Below, piece by piece: positions 28,853 to 37,574 of a DNA stretch of 64,000 nt. The first letter of the stretch is position 1. Every line of letters begins with the position of its first letter. Source of the stretch: Deltaproteobacteria bacterium YD0425bin51 (GTDB lineage: Bacteria; Desulfobacterota; Desulfobacteria; Desulfobacterales; YD0425bin51); the NCBI GenBank assembly GCA_002753225.1, contig PDZS01000008.1:62001-126000 (forward strand), read 5' to 3'. The notes below the pieces were generated by a model. It did not search any database. It was not told where the DNA came from and saw only the letters and a list, made by a program, of their open reading frames with translations. The position numbers were made by a program, and so were the translations under genes.

Positions 28853-29584
28853 ATGAAAATTTTATTTATTTTAATTTTTTTGACAATTTGTTTATCTAAT
28901 GATTCTATTGCTCAGGAGCAGTTTGAAAAAGAGACAATCAAGACCAAATCAGGCGATGTAGAAATCACATTTATTGGACATGGCTCTCTTATTCTAAAAT
29001 TTAATGAAAAGCTAATCTATATTGACCCTTTTAGCAAACTAGCAGATTATTCTAAGATGCCAAAAGCTGATATGATTGTTATTACTCACCATCATCAAGA
29101 TCATCTTGATACTGCAGCATTAAAAAACATTCGAACAGAAAAAACCATAGTTATTTATTCCAAAATGTGTGAAGGGAAAGTAGAAAGAGGGAAAGTAATG
29201 AACAATGGAGATGTACAAACAGTTATGGGGATAAAGATTAAAGCTGTTCCAGCTTATAATATTGTACATAAACGTGATGATGGGAAATTCTATCATCCAA
29301 AAGGTGAGGGAAATGGTTATGTTCTAACTTTTGGCGATAAAAATATATACATTGGTGGAGATACAGAAAACATTCCAGAGATGAATGAATTAAAAAATAT
29401 CAATTATGCTTTCCTGCCCATGAATCTTCCATACACAATGACTCCTGAAATGGTTGCAGATGCAGCAAAATCTTTTAAACCTGATGTATTGTATCCATAT
29501 CATTATGGTGAAACAGATACTACAAAGATAGTAGAACTGCTCAAAGGGACTAAGATAGAAGTCCGTATCCGTAAGATGAAATAA
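28853..29584 (+). CDS. Exported metallo-beta-lactamase-fold hydrolase (UlaG-like)
   Basis: MBL-fold protein of 243 residues with an N-terminal signal peptide (MKILFILIFLTICLSNDSIAQ). Metal-binding motif HxHxDH appears as ITHHHQDHLD (about residues 75-84). Later ligands are visible as GGDTENIPEM and PYHYGETD. The overall pattern (FIGHGSLILKF, YIDPF) is that of UlaG/YtkL-type hydrolases, not true beta-lactamases. The substrate is unknown. It lies 10 bases after the toxin gene with no strong ribosome-binding site and ends before the meaB promoter. Confidence 0.88.
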   Translation: MKILFILIFLTICLSNDSIAQEQFEKETIKTKSGDVEITFIGHGSLILKFNEKLIYIDPFSKLADYSKMPKADMIVITHHHQDHLDTAALKNIRTEKTIVIYSKMCEGKVERGKVMNNGDVQTVMGIKIKAVPAYNIVHKRDDGKFYHPKGEGNGYVLTFGDKNIYIGGDTENIPEMNELKNINYAFLPMNLPYTMTPEMVADAAKSFKPDVLYPYHYGETDTTKIVELLKGTKIEVRIRKMK

Positions 29585-29588
29585 CTTA

Positions 29589-29617
29589 TTGACAATTATA
29601 GTTATATTAAATAAATT
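29589..29617 (+). promoter_or_regulatory. Probable promoter of the methylmalonyl-CoA operon
   Basis: TTGACA (29589-29594) and TAAATT (29612-29617) are separated by 17 bases. The meaB ATG follows only 12 bases after the -10 element and lacks a Shine-Dalgarno sequence. Confidence 0.45.
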
Positions 29618-29629
29618 CTTTTTTATAAA

Positions 29630-30616
29630 ATGGCAGATAAAAATTCTAATTACTATATTGATGGCATACTTTCAGGTAACCGCAGGATACTTGCTAAAAC
29701 CATTACATTAATTGAAAGTGTATTACCTGCCCATCAAAAGCTTGCCCATGATATTATAAATAAAATACTCCCTTTTACTGGGAAATCGATTCGCCTAGGA
29801 ATAACAGGGGTTCCTGGAGTTGGAAAAAGCACATTTATTGAAACCCTTGGTCTTTATCTTATAAAATCAGGACATTCTGTTGCAGTTCTAGCAGTAGATC
29901 CTACAAGCGTCAAAAGCGGAGGAAGTATTTTAGCAGATAAAACCAGGATGGAGGGTTTATCATGCAAAGAAAAGGGATTTATAAGACCATCTCCTTCTGG
30001 AGGAACACTTGGAGGTGTTGCTAGAAAGACAAGGGAAACGCTTTTAATCTGCGAAGCAGCAGGTTTTGATGTTGTAATAGTAGAAACTGTAGGCGTTGGT
30101 CAATCAGAAATAGCAGTGGCTTCAATGGTTGATTTTTTCCTGGTTTTAATGCTGGCAAACGCTGGTGATGAGCTTCAAGGGATAAAAAAAGGGATTTTAG
30201 AGTTCGCTGACGCAATAGCAATTAATAAAGCAGACGGTGATAATATAGAAAAAGCTAATAAAGCAAAAAATGTTTATGAGAATGCTTTTGATTTATTATC
30301 ACATATAGTTTTAAACTCTCGGCCTAAAGTTGTAACTTGCAGTGCAATTGAAGGCTCTGGAATTGAAAATTTATGGAATATTGTTTTGGAAAATCATAAA
30401 AAGCTTGGAGTCAGTGGAGAACTTTTAATAAAACGTAATGTACAGTCTGTAAAATGGATGTATGAATTGATTGAAGATGGGCTTAAAGAAAAATTTTATA
30501 ATACGCCTGAAGTAAAAACTATGCTTCCAAAACTTATATCAGATATTGAAGCAGGAAGAATTGCTCCAAATATTGCTGCATATAATTTACTTTTTTTCCT
30601 TGACAAAACTAACTGA
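29630..30616 (+). CDS. meaB: Methylmalonyl-CoA mutase-associated GTPase MeaB (ArgK)
   Basis: G3E-family GTPase that protects B12-dependent methylmalonyl-CoA mutase and gates cofactor loading. Walker A GVPGVGKSTFIE (about 63-74), the DPTS segment (VLAVDPTSVKSGGSILADKTRM) and ETVGVGQSE (switch region) are clear, with the base-specificity motif NKADGD near 200. Length 328 residues is standard. The start has no Shine-Dalgarno sequence and sits close behind a promoter-like pair. It heads an operon with carboxyltransferase subunits and sucCD; the mutase itself is not in the window. Confidence 0.95.
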   Translation: MADKNSNYYIDGILSGNRRILAKTITLIESVLPAHQKLAHDIINKILPFTGKSIRLGITGVPGVGKSTFIETLGLYLIKSGHSVAVLAVDPTSVKSGGSILADKTRMEGLSCKEKGFIRPSPSGGTLGGVARKTRETLLICEAAGFDVVIVETVGVGQSEIAVASMVDFFLVLMLANAGDELQGIKKGILEFADAIAINKADGDNIEKANKAKNVYENAFDLLSHIVLNSRPKVVTCSAIEGSGIENLWNIVLENHKKLGVSGELLIKRNVQSVKWMYELIEDGLKEKFYNTPEVKTMLPKLISDIEAGRIAPNIAAYNLLFFLDKTN

Positions 30617-30684
30617 TTATAGAAAAAATTATTTTCTTATTTTTTAATTAATATTTTAATCAAAATGAAAAGGGATTTTAGAAA

Positions 30685-32238
30685 ATGAGTAGTGTTGCTG
30701 ATAAAATAAAAGACCTCAAAGAGCGTGAACAAAAGATTTTACAAATGGGTGGAGAAAAAGCTGTAGCAAAACATCATGAACAAGGAAAACTTACTGCCCG
30801 GGAAAGATTAGACCTTTTGTTTGATCAAGGTACTTTTAGAGAAATTGATATGTTTGTAAAACACAGGTGCGTTAATTTTGACATGGAAAAGGTTGAAATT
30901 GCAGGCGACGGTGTTATCACTGGTCATGGACTTATTAATGGAAGGCCTGCTTTTGCGTATTCCCAAGATTTTACATCAAGAGCCGGGAGCCTTGGTGAAA
31001 TGCACGCAAAGAAAATATGTAAAGTAATGGATTTAGCAATGAAAGCAGGGGTTCCAATTATTGGAATGAACGATTCTGGAGGAGCTAGAATCCAAGAAGG
31101 TGTTGATGCTCTTTCTGGATATGGTCAGATTTTTTTCAGAAATGCCTCAGCTTCAGGAGTTATACCACAAATTTCAGCAATTATGGGCACCACCGCTGGG
31201 GGCGCAGTCTACTCACCTGCAATGACAGACTGGATATTTATGGTGAAAAACACGAGTTATATGTTTATCACCGGACCAGAGGTCATAAAGTCTGTTACAG
31301 GCGAGCAGATATCTTTTGAAGATTTAGGCGGCGCTATGACCCACAACGAAAAAAGCGGTGTTGCCCATTTCGCTTGTGAAAATGAAAAAGATACAATAGA
31401 AAAAATAAAAAAACTTCTTTCTTATCTTCCTTTAAATAATATGGACGATCCTCCACAAATATCTCCAACAGATGATCCTAAAAGAACTGATGATGGACTA
31501 AATGAAATCATTCCAGATAATCCAAATCAGCCATATGAAATGAAAGAAGTTATTCGTTCTATTGTAGATAATGGAGATTTTTTTGAACCCCATGAATATT
31601 TCGCAAAAAATATTATTGTATGTTTTGCAAGATTAAATGGAAGAAGTATTGGGATTATAGCAAATCAGCCTAAAAATATGGGTGGAGCATTAGATATTAA
31701 TGCTTCTGATAAAGCAACACGATTTATAAGATTTTGTGATGCTTTTAATATTCCTATTTTAACAATTGCTGATGTGCCTGGCTATCTTCCTGGGAGTGAT
31801 CAGGAGTGGGGAGGAATCATAAGACATGGCGCAAAACTTCTCTGGTGCTATTCAGAAGCAACTGTCCCTAAGCTTCTCTTGGTTACTAGAAAAAGCTATG
31901 GAGGCTCTTATTTGGCAATGTGCTCTAAAGATTTAGGCGCAGACATGGCATTTGCATGGCCATCTGGCGAGATAGCAGTAATGGGAGCATCTGGAGCAGC
32001 AAATATTATACACAAAAAAGAAATACAAGAATCATCTGACCCTTTAGCAAAGAAAAAAGAAAAAATAGAAGAATATCAACAATTGTTCTCAAATCCTTAT
32101 TCTGCAGCAACTCGAGGTTATATCGATGGAATAATATTACCTAGTGAAACCAGATCTCGTTTGATTGATTCCTTGGAAATAATGATAAGCAAAAGAGAAA
32201 CAAGACCGCCAAAGAAACATGGAAATATTCCAGCATAA
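30685..32238 (+). CDS. Methylmalonyl-CoA carboxyltransferase, 12S-type subunit (MmdA/PccB family)
   Basis: Crotonase-fold carboxyltransferase of 517 residues that moves a carboxyl group between biotin and propionyl-CoA/methylmalonyl-CoA. Family motifs: KLTARERLDLLFDQGTF (N-terminal), FAYSQDFTSRAGSLGEMHAKKICK, oxyanion-hole segments SGGARIQEGVDALSGYG and GTTAGGAVYSPAMTD, and the C-terminal DVPGYLPGSDQEWGGIIRHGAK and MGASGAANI. A good ribosome-binding site (AAAGGGA) precedes the ATG. With the downstream 5S-biotin protein and no biotin carboxylase, it probably forms a transcarboxylase. A role in propionyl-CoA carboxylase or methylmalonyl-CoA decarboxylase is the alternative. Confidence 0.93.
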   Translation: MSSVADKIKDLKEREQKILQMGGEKAVAKHHEQGKLTARERLDLLFDQGTFREIDMFVKHRCVNFDMEKVEIAGDGVITGHGLINGRPAFAYSQDFTSRAGSLGEMHAKKICKVMDLAMKAGVPIIGMNDSGGARIQEGVDALSGYGQIFFRNASASGVIPQISAIMGTTAGGAVYSPAMTDWIFMVKNTSYMFITGPEVIKSVTGEQISFEDLGGAMTHNEKSGVAHFACENEKDTIEKIKKLLSYLPLNNMDDPPQISPTDDPKRTDDGLNEIIPDNPNQPYEMKEVIRSIVDNGDFFEPHEYFAKNIIVCFARLNGRSIGIIANQPKNMGGALDINASDKATRFIRFCDAFNIPILTIADVPGYLPGSDQEWGGIIRHGAKLLWCYSEATVPKLLLVTRKSYGGSYLAMCSKDLGADMAFAWPSGEIAVMGASGAANIIHKKEIQESSDPLAKKKEKIEEYQQLFSNPYSAATRGYIDGIILPSETRSRLIDSLEIMISKRETRPPKKHGNIPA

Positions 32239-32248
32239 AGGAGAATCA

Positions 32249-32455
32249 ATGGATAAAAAGAGAGTTGCCGCAATAATTGCAGTGCTTAGTTATCTTAAGG
32301 CTGAAGAAGAACCCATGCAAATGCAGGTAGAAGCTACAAGTTTGCCAAAACAAGCAAATGAAATGTTAGGCGCAATAAATCTATGGCGTGTTTCTGGCAG
32401 ACAATCCCAGATGCAGATGCGAAGTCTTATGCAGATGAAAACTTTTCAAAAATAA
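32249..32455 (+). CDS. Small conserved protein of carboxyltransferase operon
   Basis: A 68-residue protein with a helical N-terminus (KKRVAAIIAVLSYLKAEEE) and a C-terminal block LWRVSGRQSQMQMRS. The W-x-x-x-GRQ-x-x-M pattern recalls small proteins encoded beside methylmalonyl-CoA or oxaloacetate decarboxylase genes. Its role is not known; it may be an assembly or linker subunit analogous to delta/epsilon subunits. ATG 32249 is chosen because AAAGGAGA lies six bases upstream; the frame open from 32219 would overlap mmdA. It lies 24 bases before the next gene. Confidence 0.7.
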   Translation: MDKKRVAAIIAVLSYLKAEEEPMQMQVEATSLPKQANEMLGAINLWRVSGRQSQMQMRSLMQMKTFQK

Positions 32456-32479
32456 AAATATATTAGGAGAGCATATACG

Positions 32480-34513
32480 ATGAGTGACAATCAAGTTAAA
32501 ATGACAGCTATAAATTATAGTAAAGAGAGATCAAAATCTGAAAATCCTGTTAAAATTGAAGATTTGACTTTACGTGATGGGCATCAGTCTCTATTTGCAA
32601 CACGAGGCAGAACAGAAGACATGATACCTGTTGCTGAAATGATGGATGAGGTTGGATTCTGGGCAATGGAAACATGGGGTGGAGCTACCTTTGACACAAT
32701 GCACAGATTTTTAAATGAAGATCCTTGGCAGAGAATTAGGACATTAAAAAAATATATTAAAAAGACTCCTTTTTCAATGCTTTTAAGAGGACAAAATTTA
32801 GTCGGTTACAGAAATTACGCAGATGATTTAGCCAAAGCTTTTGTTGAAAGGGCCGCTGAAAATGGTATGGATATTTTTAGAACATTTGACGCATTAAATG
32901 ATTATCGCAATTTTGAAGCTGTTGTTCCTGTAATAAAGAAATGTAAAAAACATTTTCAAGGGTGTATATGTTACTCTTTAACAGAGCCAAGAATGGGTGG
33001 AGAAGTTTATAACCTAGAATATTATGTTAATAAAGCACAAGAATTAGTAAAGATGGGTGCAGATAGCATTTGTATTAAAGACATGGCAGGACTTCTTGCT
33101 CCATATGATGCTTACAATTTAATTAAAGAATTAAAGTCTAAAGTAGCAGTACCAATTAATCTTCATAGTCATTTTACATCAGGACTTGCTTCCATGACTC
33201 ATTTAAAAGCCATTGAAGCTGGAGTTGATATTATTGATACATGTATGAGCCCATATGCTTACAGAACTTCTCATCCTGCCATTGAGCCTCTTGTTATAAC
33301 TCTTCTTGGTACAAATAGAGATACAGGTTTTGACATAAAGCATCTTGCTAAAATAAATGATAAATTAGAAAAAGATGTTTTACCAAAGTATAAACATCTT
33401 CTTGATGAAACAAAAATGTCTATAATTGATATAAATGTTTTACTGCATCAAACACCGGGCGGTATGCTTTCTAATCTTGTAAATCAGTTAAAGCAAATGG
33501 ATGCATTAGACAAAATAGACGCTGTATTTGCTGAGCTCCCAAAAGTAAGAAAAGATTTAGGGCAGGTTCCTCTAGTTACTCCGACAAGTCAAATTGTTGG
33601 GATTCAGACTGTAAACAATGTTCTTTTTGACGATCAAAATGAAAGATATAAGAGAATTACAGAAGAAGTAAAAGCAATATGCTACGGCCTATATGGCAAG
33701 ACCGCAACACCTATTAACCCGGAAGTTATAAAGAAAGCGTTAAAAGGATATCCAAGAGGGGATAAACCTATAACTGGAAGACCTGCTGAGGTTTTAGAGC
33801 CAGAGCTTGAAAAAGCCAAAAAAGAGATAGCAGATTTAACATCTAATATAGATGATATAATTCTTTATGCACTATATCCTGTTACTGGAAAGAAGTTTTT
33901 GAGATGGAAATATGGAAAAGAAGAGCCTCCTAAAGAAGTTAAAGCTAGAACCATGGAGGATGTAAAGGCTGAAGAAGAACTTATTGCTAAAGCAAAAGCA
34001 GGCAAGTTAACCGAGACAAAGAAAAAAGAAGCACCACCAAAGCCAGCAAACCTTCGTACATTTAAGGTATTTGTTGATAATGAATATTTTGAAGTTGGTG
34101 TGGAATCTACATCTGGTGCCCCTGTTGTAAATTATATTCAACCAATGATGCCTCAAATGCCGTTATCATATCCTCAAGCTCCTGCACCTGTTTCTGTTGC
34201 ACCAGCTCCTGTTTCTGCTCCTAAAGCTTCTCCTCCTCCGGAACCAGTAAAAGAAAAAGCGACAGAACCTACTCCTGCAGCTTCAAAGGGTGATACTACC
34301 GGAACTCAAATTAAAGCGCCTATGCCAGGTATGGTGGTTCGCTATGAAAAGAAAGTAGGGGATAAAGTAAAATCTAATGATGTTGTTGTTGTTCTTGAAG
34401 CAATGAAGATGGAAAATGCTATTTATGCGCCAGTTGCAGGTGTTATTAAATCTATAAGTTATAAGAGCGGTGACTCCGTTAAGAAAAATGACGTATTGTG
34501 TGTAATAGGATAA
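32480..34513 (+). CDS. Pyruvate/oxaloacetate carboxyltransferase with fused biotin carrier (5S + 1.3S type)
   Basis: TIM-barrel carboxyltransferase fused to a biotin domain, 677 residues. The barrel (about 20-300) shows the metal/pyruvate site motifs LTLRDGHQSLFATR and WGGATFDTMHRFL, the carboxylated-lysine region CIKDMAGLL and NLHSHFTSG. A conserved C-terminal carboxyltransferase region (about 310-470) is followed by a Pro/Ala-rich flexible linker (PQAPAPVSVAPAPVSAP, about 570-600). The biotinyl domain has EAMKMEN with biotin-accepting K643. With the 12S-type protein it would make methylmalonyl-CoA:pyruvate transcarboxylase. Oxaloacetate decarboxylase alpha is less likely, because no membrane beta subunit is nearby. 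Confidence 0.92.
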   Translation: MSDNQVKMTAINYSKERSKSENPVKIEDLTLRDGHQSLFATRGRTEDMIPVAEMMDEVGFWAMETWGGATFDTMHRFLNEDPWQRIRTLKKYIKKTPFSMLLRGQNLVGYRNYADDLAKAFVERAAENGMDIFRTFDALNDYRNFEAVVPVIKKCKKHFQGCICYSLTEPRMGGEVYNLEYYVNKAQELVKMGADSICIKDMAGLLAPYDAYNLIKELKSKVAVPINLHSHFTSGLASMTHLKAIEAGVDIIDTCMSPYAYRTSHPAIEPLVITLLGTNRDTGFDIKHLAKINDKLEKDVLPKYKHLLDETKMSIIDINVLLHQTPGGMLSNLVNQLKQMDALDKIDAVFAELPKVRKDLGQVPLVTPTSQIVGIQTVNNVLFDDQNERYKRITEEVKAICYGLYGKTATPINPEVIKKALKGYPRGDKPITGRPAEVLEPELEKAKKEIADLTSNIDDIILYALYPVTGKKFLRWKYGKEEPPKEVKARTMEDVKAEEELIAKAKAGKLTETKKKEAPPKPANLRTFKVFVDNEYFEVGVESTSGAPVVNYIQPMMPQMPLSYPQAPAPVSVAPAPVSAPKASPPPEPVKEKATEPTPAASKGDTTGTQIKAPMPGMVVRYEKKVGDKVKSNDVVVVLEAMKMENAIYAPVAGVIKSISYKSGDSVKKNDVLCVIG

Positions 34514-34520
34514 AAAAATA

Positions 34521-35681
34521 ATGAAAATACATGAATATCAAGCAAAGGAGTTTTTTAAACGCTACGGTATTCCTATTCCAGAGGGTGCGCCTGCTTTAGA
34601 TTACGAAGAAGCTTTAAGGATTTCTGATAGCATAGGCAGTTTGCCTGTAGTTGTAAAGGCTCAGATTCATGCTGGAGGAAGAGGTAAAGGCGGAGGAGTA
34701 AAACTTGCGCACTCTTTGGATGAAGTAAGAGGTGTTATATCTCAAATCCTCGGGATGAAACTTATAACACATCAAACTGGAAAAGAAGGGAAAATAGTAA
34801 ATAAACTTTTAATAGAACAAGGTGTTAAAATAAAAAAAGAGCTTTATTTAAGTATAATACCTGACAGAGAAACAGCAAAGATTGTAATTATAGCTAGTGA
34901 AGCTGGTGGTATGGACATAGAAGAGGTAGCTTTAAATACTCCTGATAAAATAATAAAAAGCTATATAAGTCCATTAATTGGTATAGAGGCTTTTAATTGC
35001 CGTGAAATTGGATTTGGGTTAAATCTCTCTCCTTCCTGTATGAAGCAAATGTCTTCCATACTTACAAACCTTTATCGTCTATTTATTGATTATGACTGCT
35101 CTTTAATAGAAATTAATCCTTTGATAATTACAGATACTGACTCGCTGGTTGCCTTGGATGCTAAAATTAATTTTGATGACAATGCTCTATTTAGACATAA
35201 GGACCTTTTTAATTATAGAGATATTGATGAAGAAGAGCCTTTGGAAGTCGAAGCCTCTAAATATAATCTCAATTATATTAAGATGGATGGAAATGTTGGG
35301 AATATGGTTAATGGAGCAGGACTTGCCATGGCAACTATGGATATTATAAAACTTGCTGGAGCAAGTCCTGCTAATTTTTTGGATGTAGGTGGAGGCGCTT
35401 CTGCTGAAATGGTAGAAAATGGGTTTAAAATTATTTTAAGCGATAAAAATGTTAAAGGTATATTCATAAATATTTTTGGTGGTATTTTGCGTTGTGATGT
35501 TTTAGCAAAAGGTTTGGTGCAGGCTGCAAAAAATATTAAATTAAATCTTCCTGTAGTTATTCGTATGGAAGGGACAAATGTCGAAGAAGGAAGAACAATT
35601 TTGAGAGAATCTGATTTGAATTTGATATCTGCTTTAGATTTGCAGGATGCTGTACAAAAAGTTGCGGAGATAGTAAAATAA
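34521..35681 (+). CDS. sucC: Succinyl-CoA synthetase beta subunit (ADP/GDP-forming)
   Basis: Forms succinate and ATP/GTP from succinyl-CoA with SucD. 386 residues with the ATP-grasp domain: [42 protein letters not shown] and [12 protein letters not shown]. The C-terminal flavodoxin-like part shows [11 protein letters not shown] and [11 protein letters not shown]. It starts eight bases after the transcarboxylase stop without an obvious separate ribosome-binding site, and its stop shares a base with the sucD ATG. In this operon it would run on the succinyl-CoA made from methylmalonyl-CoA. Confidence 0.96.
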   Translation: MKIHEYQAKEFFKRYGIPIPEGAPALDYEEALRISDSIGSLPVVVKAQIHAGGRGKGGGVKLAHSLDEVRGVISQILGMKLITHQTGKEGKIVNKLLIEQGVKIKKELYLSIIPDRETAKIVIIASEAGGMDIEEVALNTPDKIIKSYISPLIGIEAFNCREIGFGLNLSPSCMKQMSSILTNLYRLFIDYDCSLIEINPLIITDTDSLVALDAKINFDDNALFRHKDLFNYRDIDEEEPLEVEASKYNLNYIKMDGNVGNMVNGAGLAMATMDIIKLAGASPANFLDVGGGASAEMVENGFKIILSDKNVKGIFINIFGGILRCDVLAKGLVQAAKNIKLNLPVVIRMEGTNVEEGRTILRESDLNLISALDLQDAVQKVAEIVK

Positions 35682-36553
35682 TGAGTATTTTTGTTGATAA
35701 ATATACACGAGTTTTAGTTCAGGGCATAACAGGGAAAGAAGGTCAATTTCATACTCGCCAATGTGTAACCTATGGAACAAAAGTAGTAGCAGGTGTTACT
35801 CCTGGTAAAGGCGGGCAGGAAATAGAGGGTATTCCGGTATTTAACACTGTTAAATCAGCAGCTTTTGAGACAGGAGCAAATTGCAGTCTTGTTTTTGTAC
35901 CCCCTGCTTTTGCAAAAGATGCTATCATTGAAGCTATTGAAGCAAATATTCCTCTTGTAGTTGCTATTACTGAAGGGATACCTGTTTTAGACATGATGAA
36001 AATTAAAAATTACCTGAAAGGTAAACAGACTAGATTGATTGGACCCAATTGCCCTGGAATTATTACACCAGGTGAATGCAAGGTTGGGATAATGCCTGGT
36101 ATAATTCATAAAGAGGGTGGTCCAATTGGTGTTGTTTCTCGTTCTGGGACTTTGACTTATGAAGTTGTTCATCAATTGACAAAACAAGGTATAGGGCAAA
36201 CAACATGTATTGGAATTGGAGGCGATCCTGTAAACGGAACTAATTTTATTGATTGCCTTGATGCTTTTGAAAAAGATCCAGCCACAAAAGGTATAGTAAT
36301 GGTTGGAGAAATTGGAGGTAGTGCTGAAGAAGAAGCTGCTCAGTTTATAAAAGATTCTGTTACAAAACCAATTGTTGGTTTTATAGCAGGAATAACTGCT
36401 CCTCCAGGAAGACGTATGGGACATGCTGGGGCGATTATTTCAGGAAACTCTGGAACAGCTTCGGCAAAAATTTCCGCCATGAAACAAGCAGGAATTCACG
36501 TATGTGAAAATTTAGGTATTTTAGGTGAATTTTGTTCAAAGGTGCTTTTATAA
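35681..36553 (+). CDS. sucD: Succinyl-CoA synthetase alpha subunit
   Basis: CoA-binding and phosphohistidine subunit paired with SucC; 290 residues. Motifs: [33 protein letters not shown] (CoA-binding Rossmann), [43 protein letters not shown] and the active-site histidine segment [12 protein letters not shown] (about residues 246-257). It is coupled to sucC by TAATG overlap. The hypA gene begins four bases after its stop, so transcription probably continues into hypAB. Confidence 0.97.
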   Translation: MSIFVDKYTRVLVQGITGKEGQFHTRQCVTYGTKVVAGVTPGKGGQEIEGIPVFNTVKSAAFETGANCSLVFVPPAFAKDAIIEAIEANIPLVVAITEGIPVLDMMKIKNYLKGKQTRLIGPNCPGIITPGECKVGIMPGIIHKEGGPIGVVSRSGTLTYEVVHQLTKQGIGQTTCIGIGGDPVNGTNFIDCLDAFEKDPATKGIVMVGEIGGSAEEEAAQFIKDSVTKPIVGFIAGITAPPGRRMGHAGAIISGNSGTASAKISAMKQAGIHVCENLGILGEFCSKVLL

Positions 36554-36556
36554 AAT

Positions 36557-36898
36557 ATGCATGAAATGGGTATAGCATTACAAATCATAGATATTGTTAA
36601 ATCTGCTATACCTTCTCATGATATTAAAGTTAAAAAAGTTAACTTAAAAATAGGAAAGCTCTCTGCTGTTGTTCCAGAGAGCCTTCGCTTTTGTTTTGAT
36701 GTTGTAAAAAAAGAGACTCCTTTAAGCAACGCTATCTTATATGTCGAAGAAACCCCAGTAGTTCTAAAATGCAAACAATGTAACAATCAATGGACAATAA
36801 AAGACTTGGTATTTATCTGCACTAAATGTTCTTCAAGTTCTGTGGATATTATTTCAGGTCGAGAATTAGACATTCATTCAATGGAAGTTGAGGAATAA
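36557..36898 (+). CDS. hypA: Hydrogenase nickel incorporation protein HypA
   Basis: Nickel metallochaperone for [NiFe]-hydrogenase maturation, 113 residues. The N-terminus MHEMGIALQIIDIV provides the Ni-binding His2 (MHE). The zinc site is CKQCNNQW followed by CTKCSS (two CxxC pairs, about residues 73-95). It is followed by hypB with one base between the stop and the ATG. No other hyp genes or hydrogenase structural genes are in the window. Confidence 0.95.
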   Translation: MHEMGIALQIIDIVKSAIPSHDIKVKKVNLKIGKLSAVVPESLRFCFDVVKKETPLSNAILYVEETPVVLKCKQCNNQWTIKDLVFICTKCSSSSVDIISGRELDIHSMEVEE

Positions 36899-36899
36899 T

Positions 36900-37574
36900 A
36901 TGGAAGTAAAAATTATTCGTAAAGTTTTGGACGTAAATGATGCAATTGCACATAAAAACAGAAATTTGTTTAAAGAAAAAGGTATTTTTGTGATAAATGT
37001 AATGAGTTCACCAGGCTCTGGGAAAACATCTATTTTAGAGAAAACACTTTCTCATCTTGTACCAGAAGTTAGTTGTGCAGTTATTGTAGGAGATATTTCT
37101 ACCACAAATGATGCTGATAGACTTGCTAAACAAAATGCGCCTGTTGTTCAAATAAATACAGATGGATTTGGTGGAGATTGCCATTTAACTGCTCATGTTA
37201 TTGAAAGTGCACTAAGTTCTTTTGATTTGGATAAAATCGATCTTTTAATCGTAGAAAACGTTGGAAATTTAGTTTGTCCTGCAGAATTTGATATTGGGGA
37301 AGATAAGAGAGTTGTAATTTTAAGCGTAGCAGAAGGAGAAGATAAGCCTGTAAAGTATCCTCTCATGTTTCGTGTGTGTGATGCTGCTCTATTAAATAAA
37401 ATTGATCTCCTTCCATATCTTGACTATGACAAAAATGCTGCACTCGAAAATATTAGTAAAATTCATCCTGATATGCCAGTATTTGAAGTTTCAGCAAAGA
37501 CTCAAGAAGGTTTTTCAAAATGGATAGAATGGTTAAAAGAATGTATACGAGAAAAGAAAAAACAGGGAAAATAA
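36900..37574 (+). CDS. hypB: Hydrogenase/urease nickel incorporation GTPase HypB
   Basis: GTPase that delivers nickel to hydrogenase with HypA; 224 residues. G1 loop MSSPGSGKTSILE (about 35-47), metal-site CH pair in GFGGDCHLTAHVIESAL, VENVGNLVCPAEFDIGED and NKIDLLPYLDYD are all present. The N-terminal His-rich or CCGCG nickel-storage stretch of some HypB proteins is absent. ATG 36900 follows GAGGA; the frame's TTG at 36888 overlaps hypA and that ribosome-binding site, so I reject it. The 3' end overlaps the next gene. Confidence 0.95.
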   Translation: MEVKIIRKVLDVNDAIAHKNRNLFKEKGIFVINVMSSPGSGKTSILEKTLSHLVPEVSCAVIVGDISTTNDADRLAKQNAPVVQINTDGFGGDCHLTAHVIESALSSFDLDKIDLLIVENVGNLVCPAEFDIGEDKRVVILSVAEGEDKPVKYPLMFRVCDAALLNKIDLLPYLDYDKNAALENISKIHPDMPVFEVSAKTQEGFSKWIEWLKECIREKKKQGK

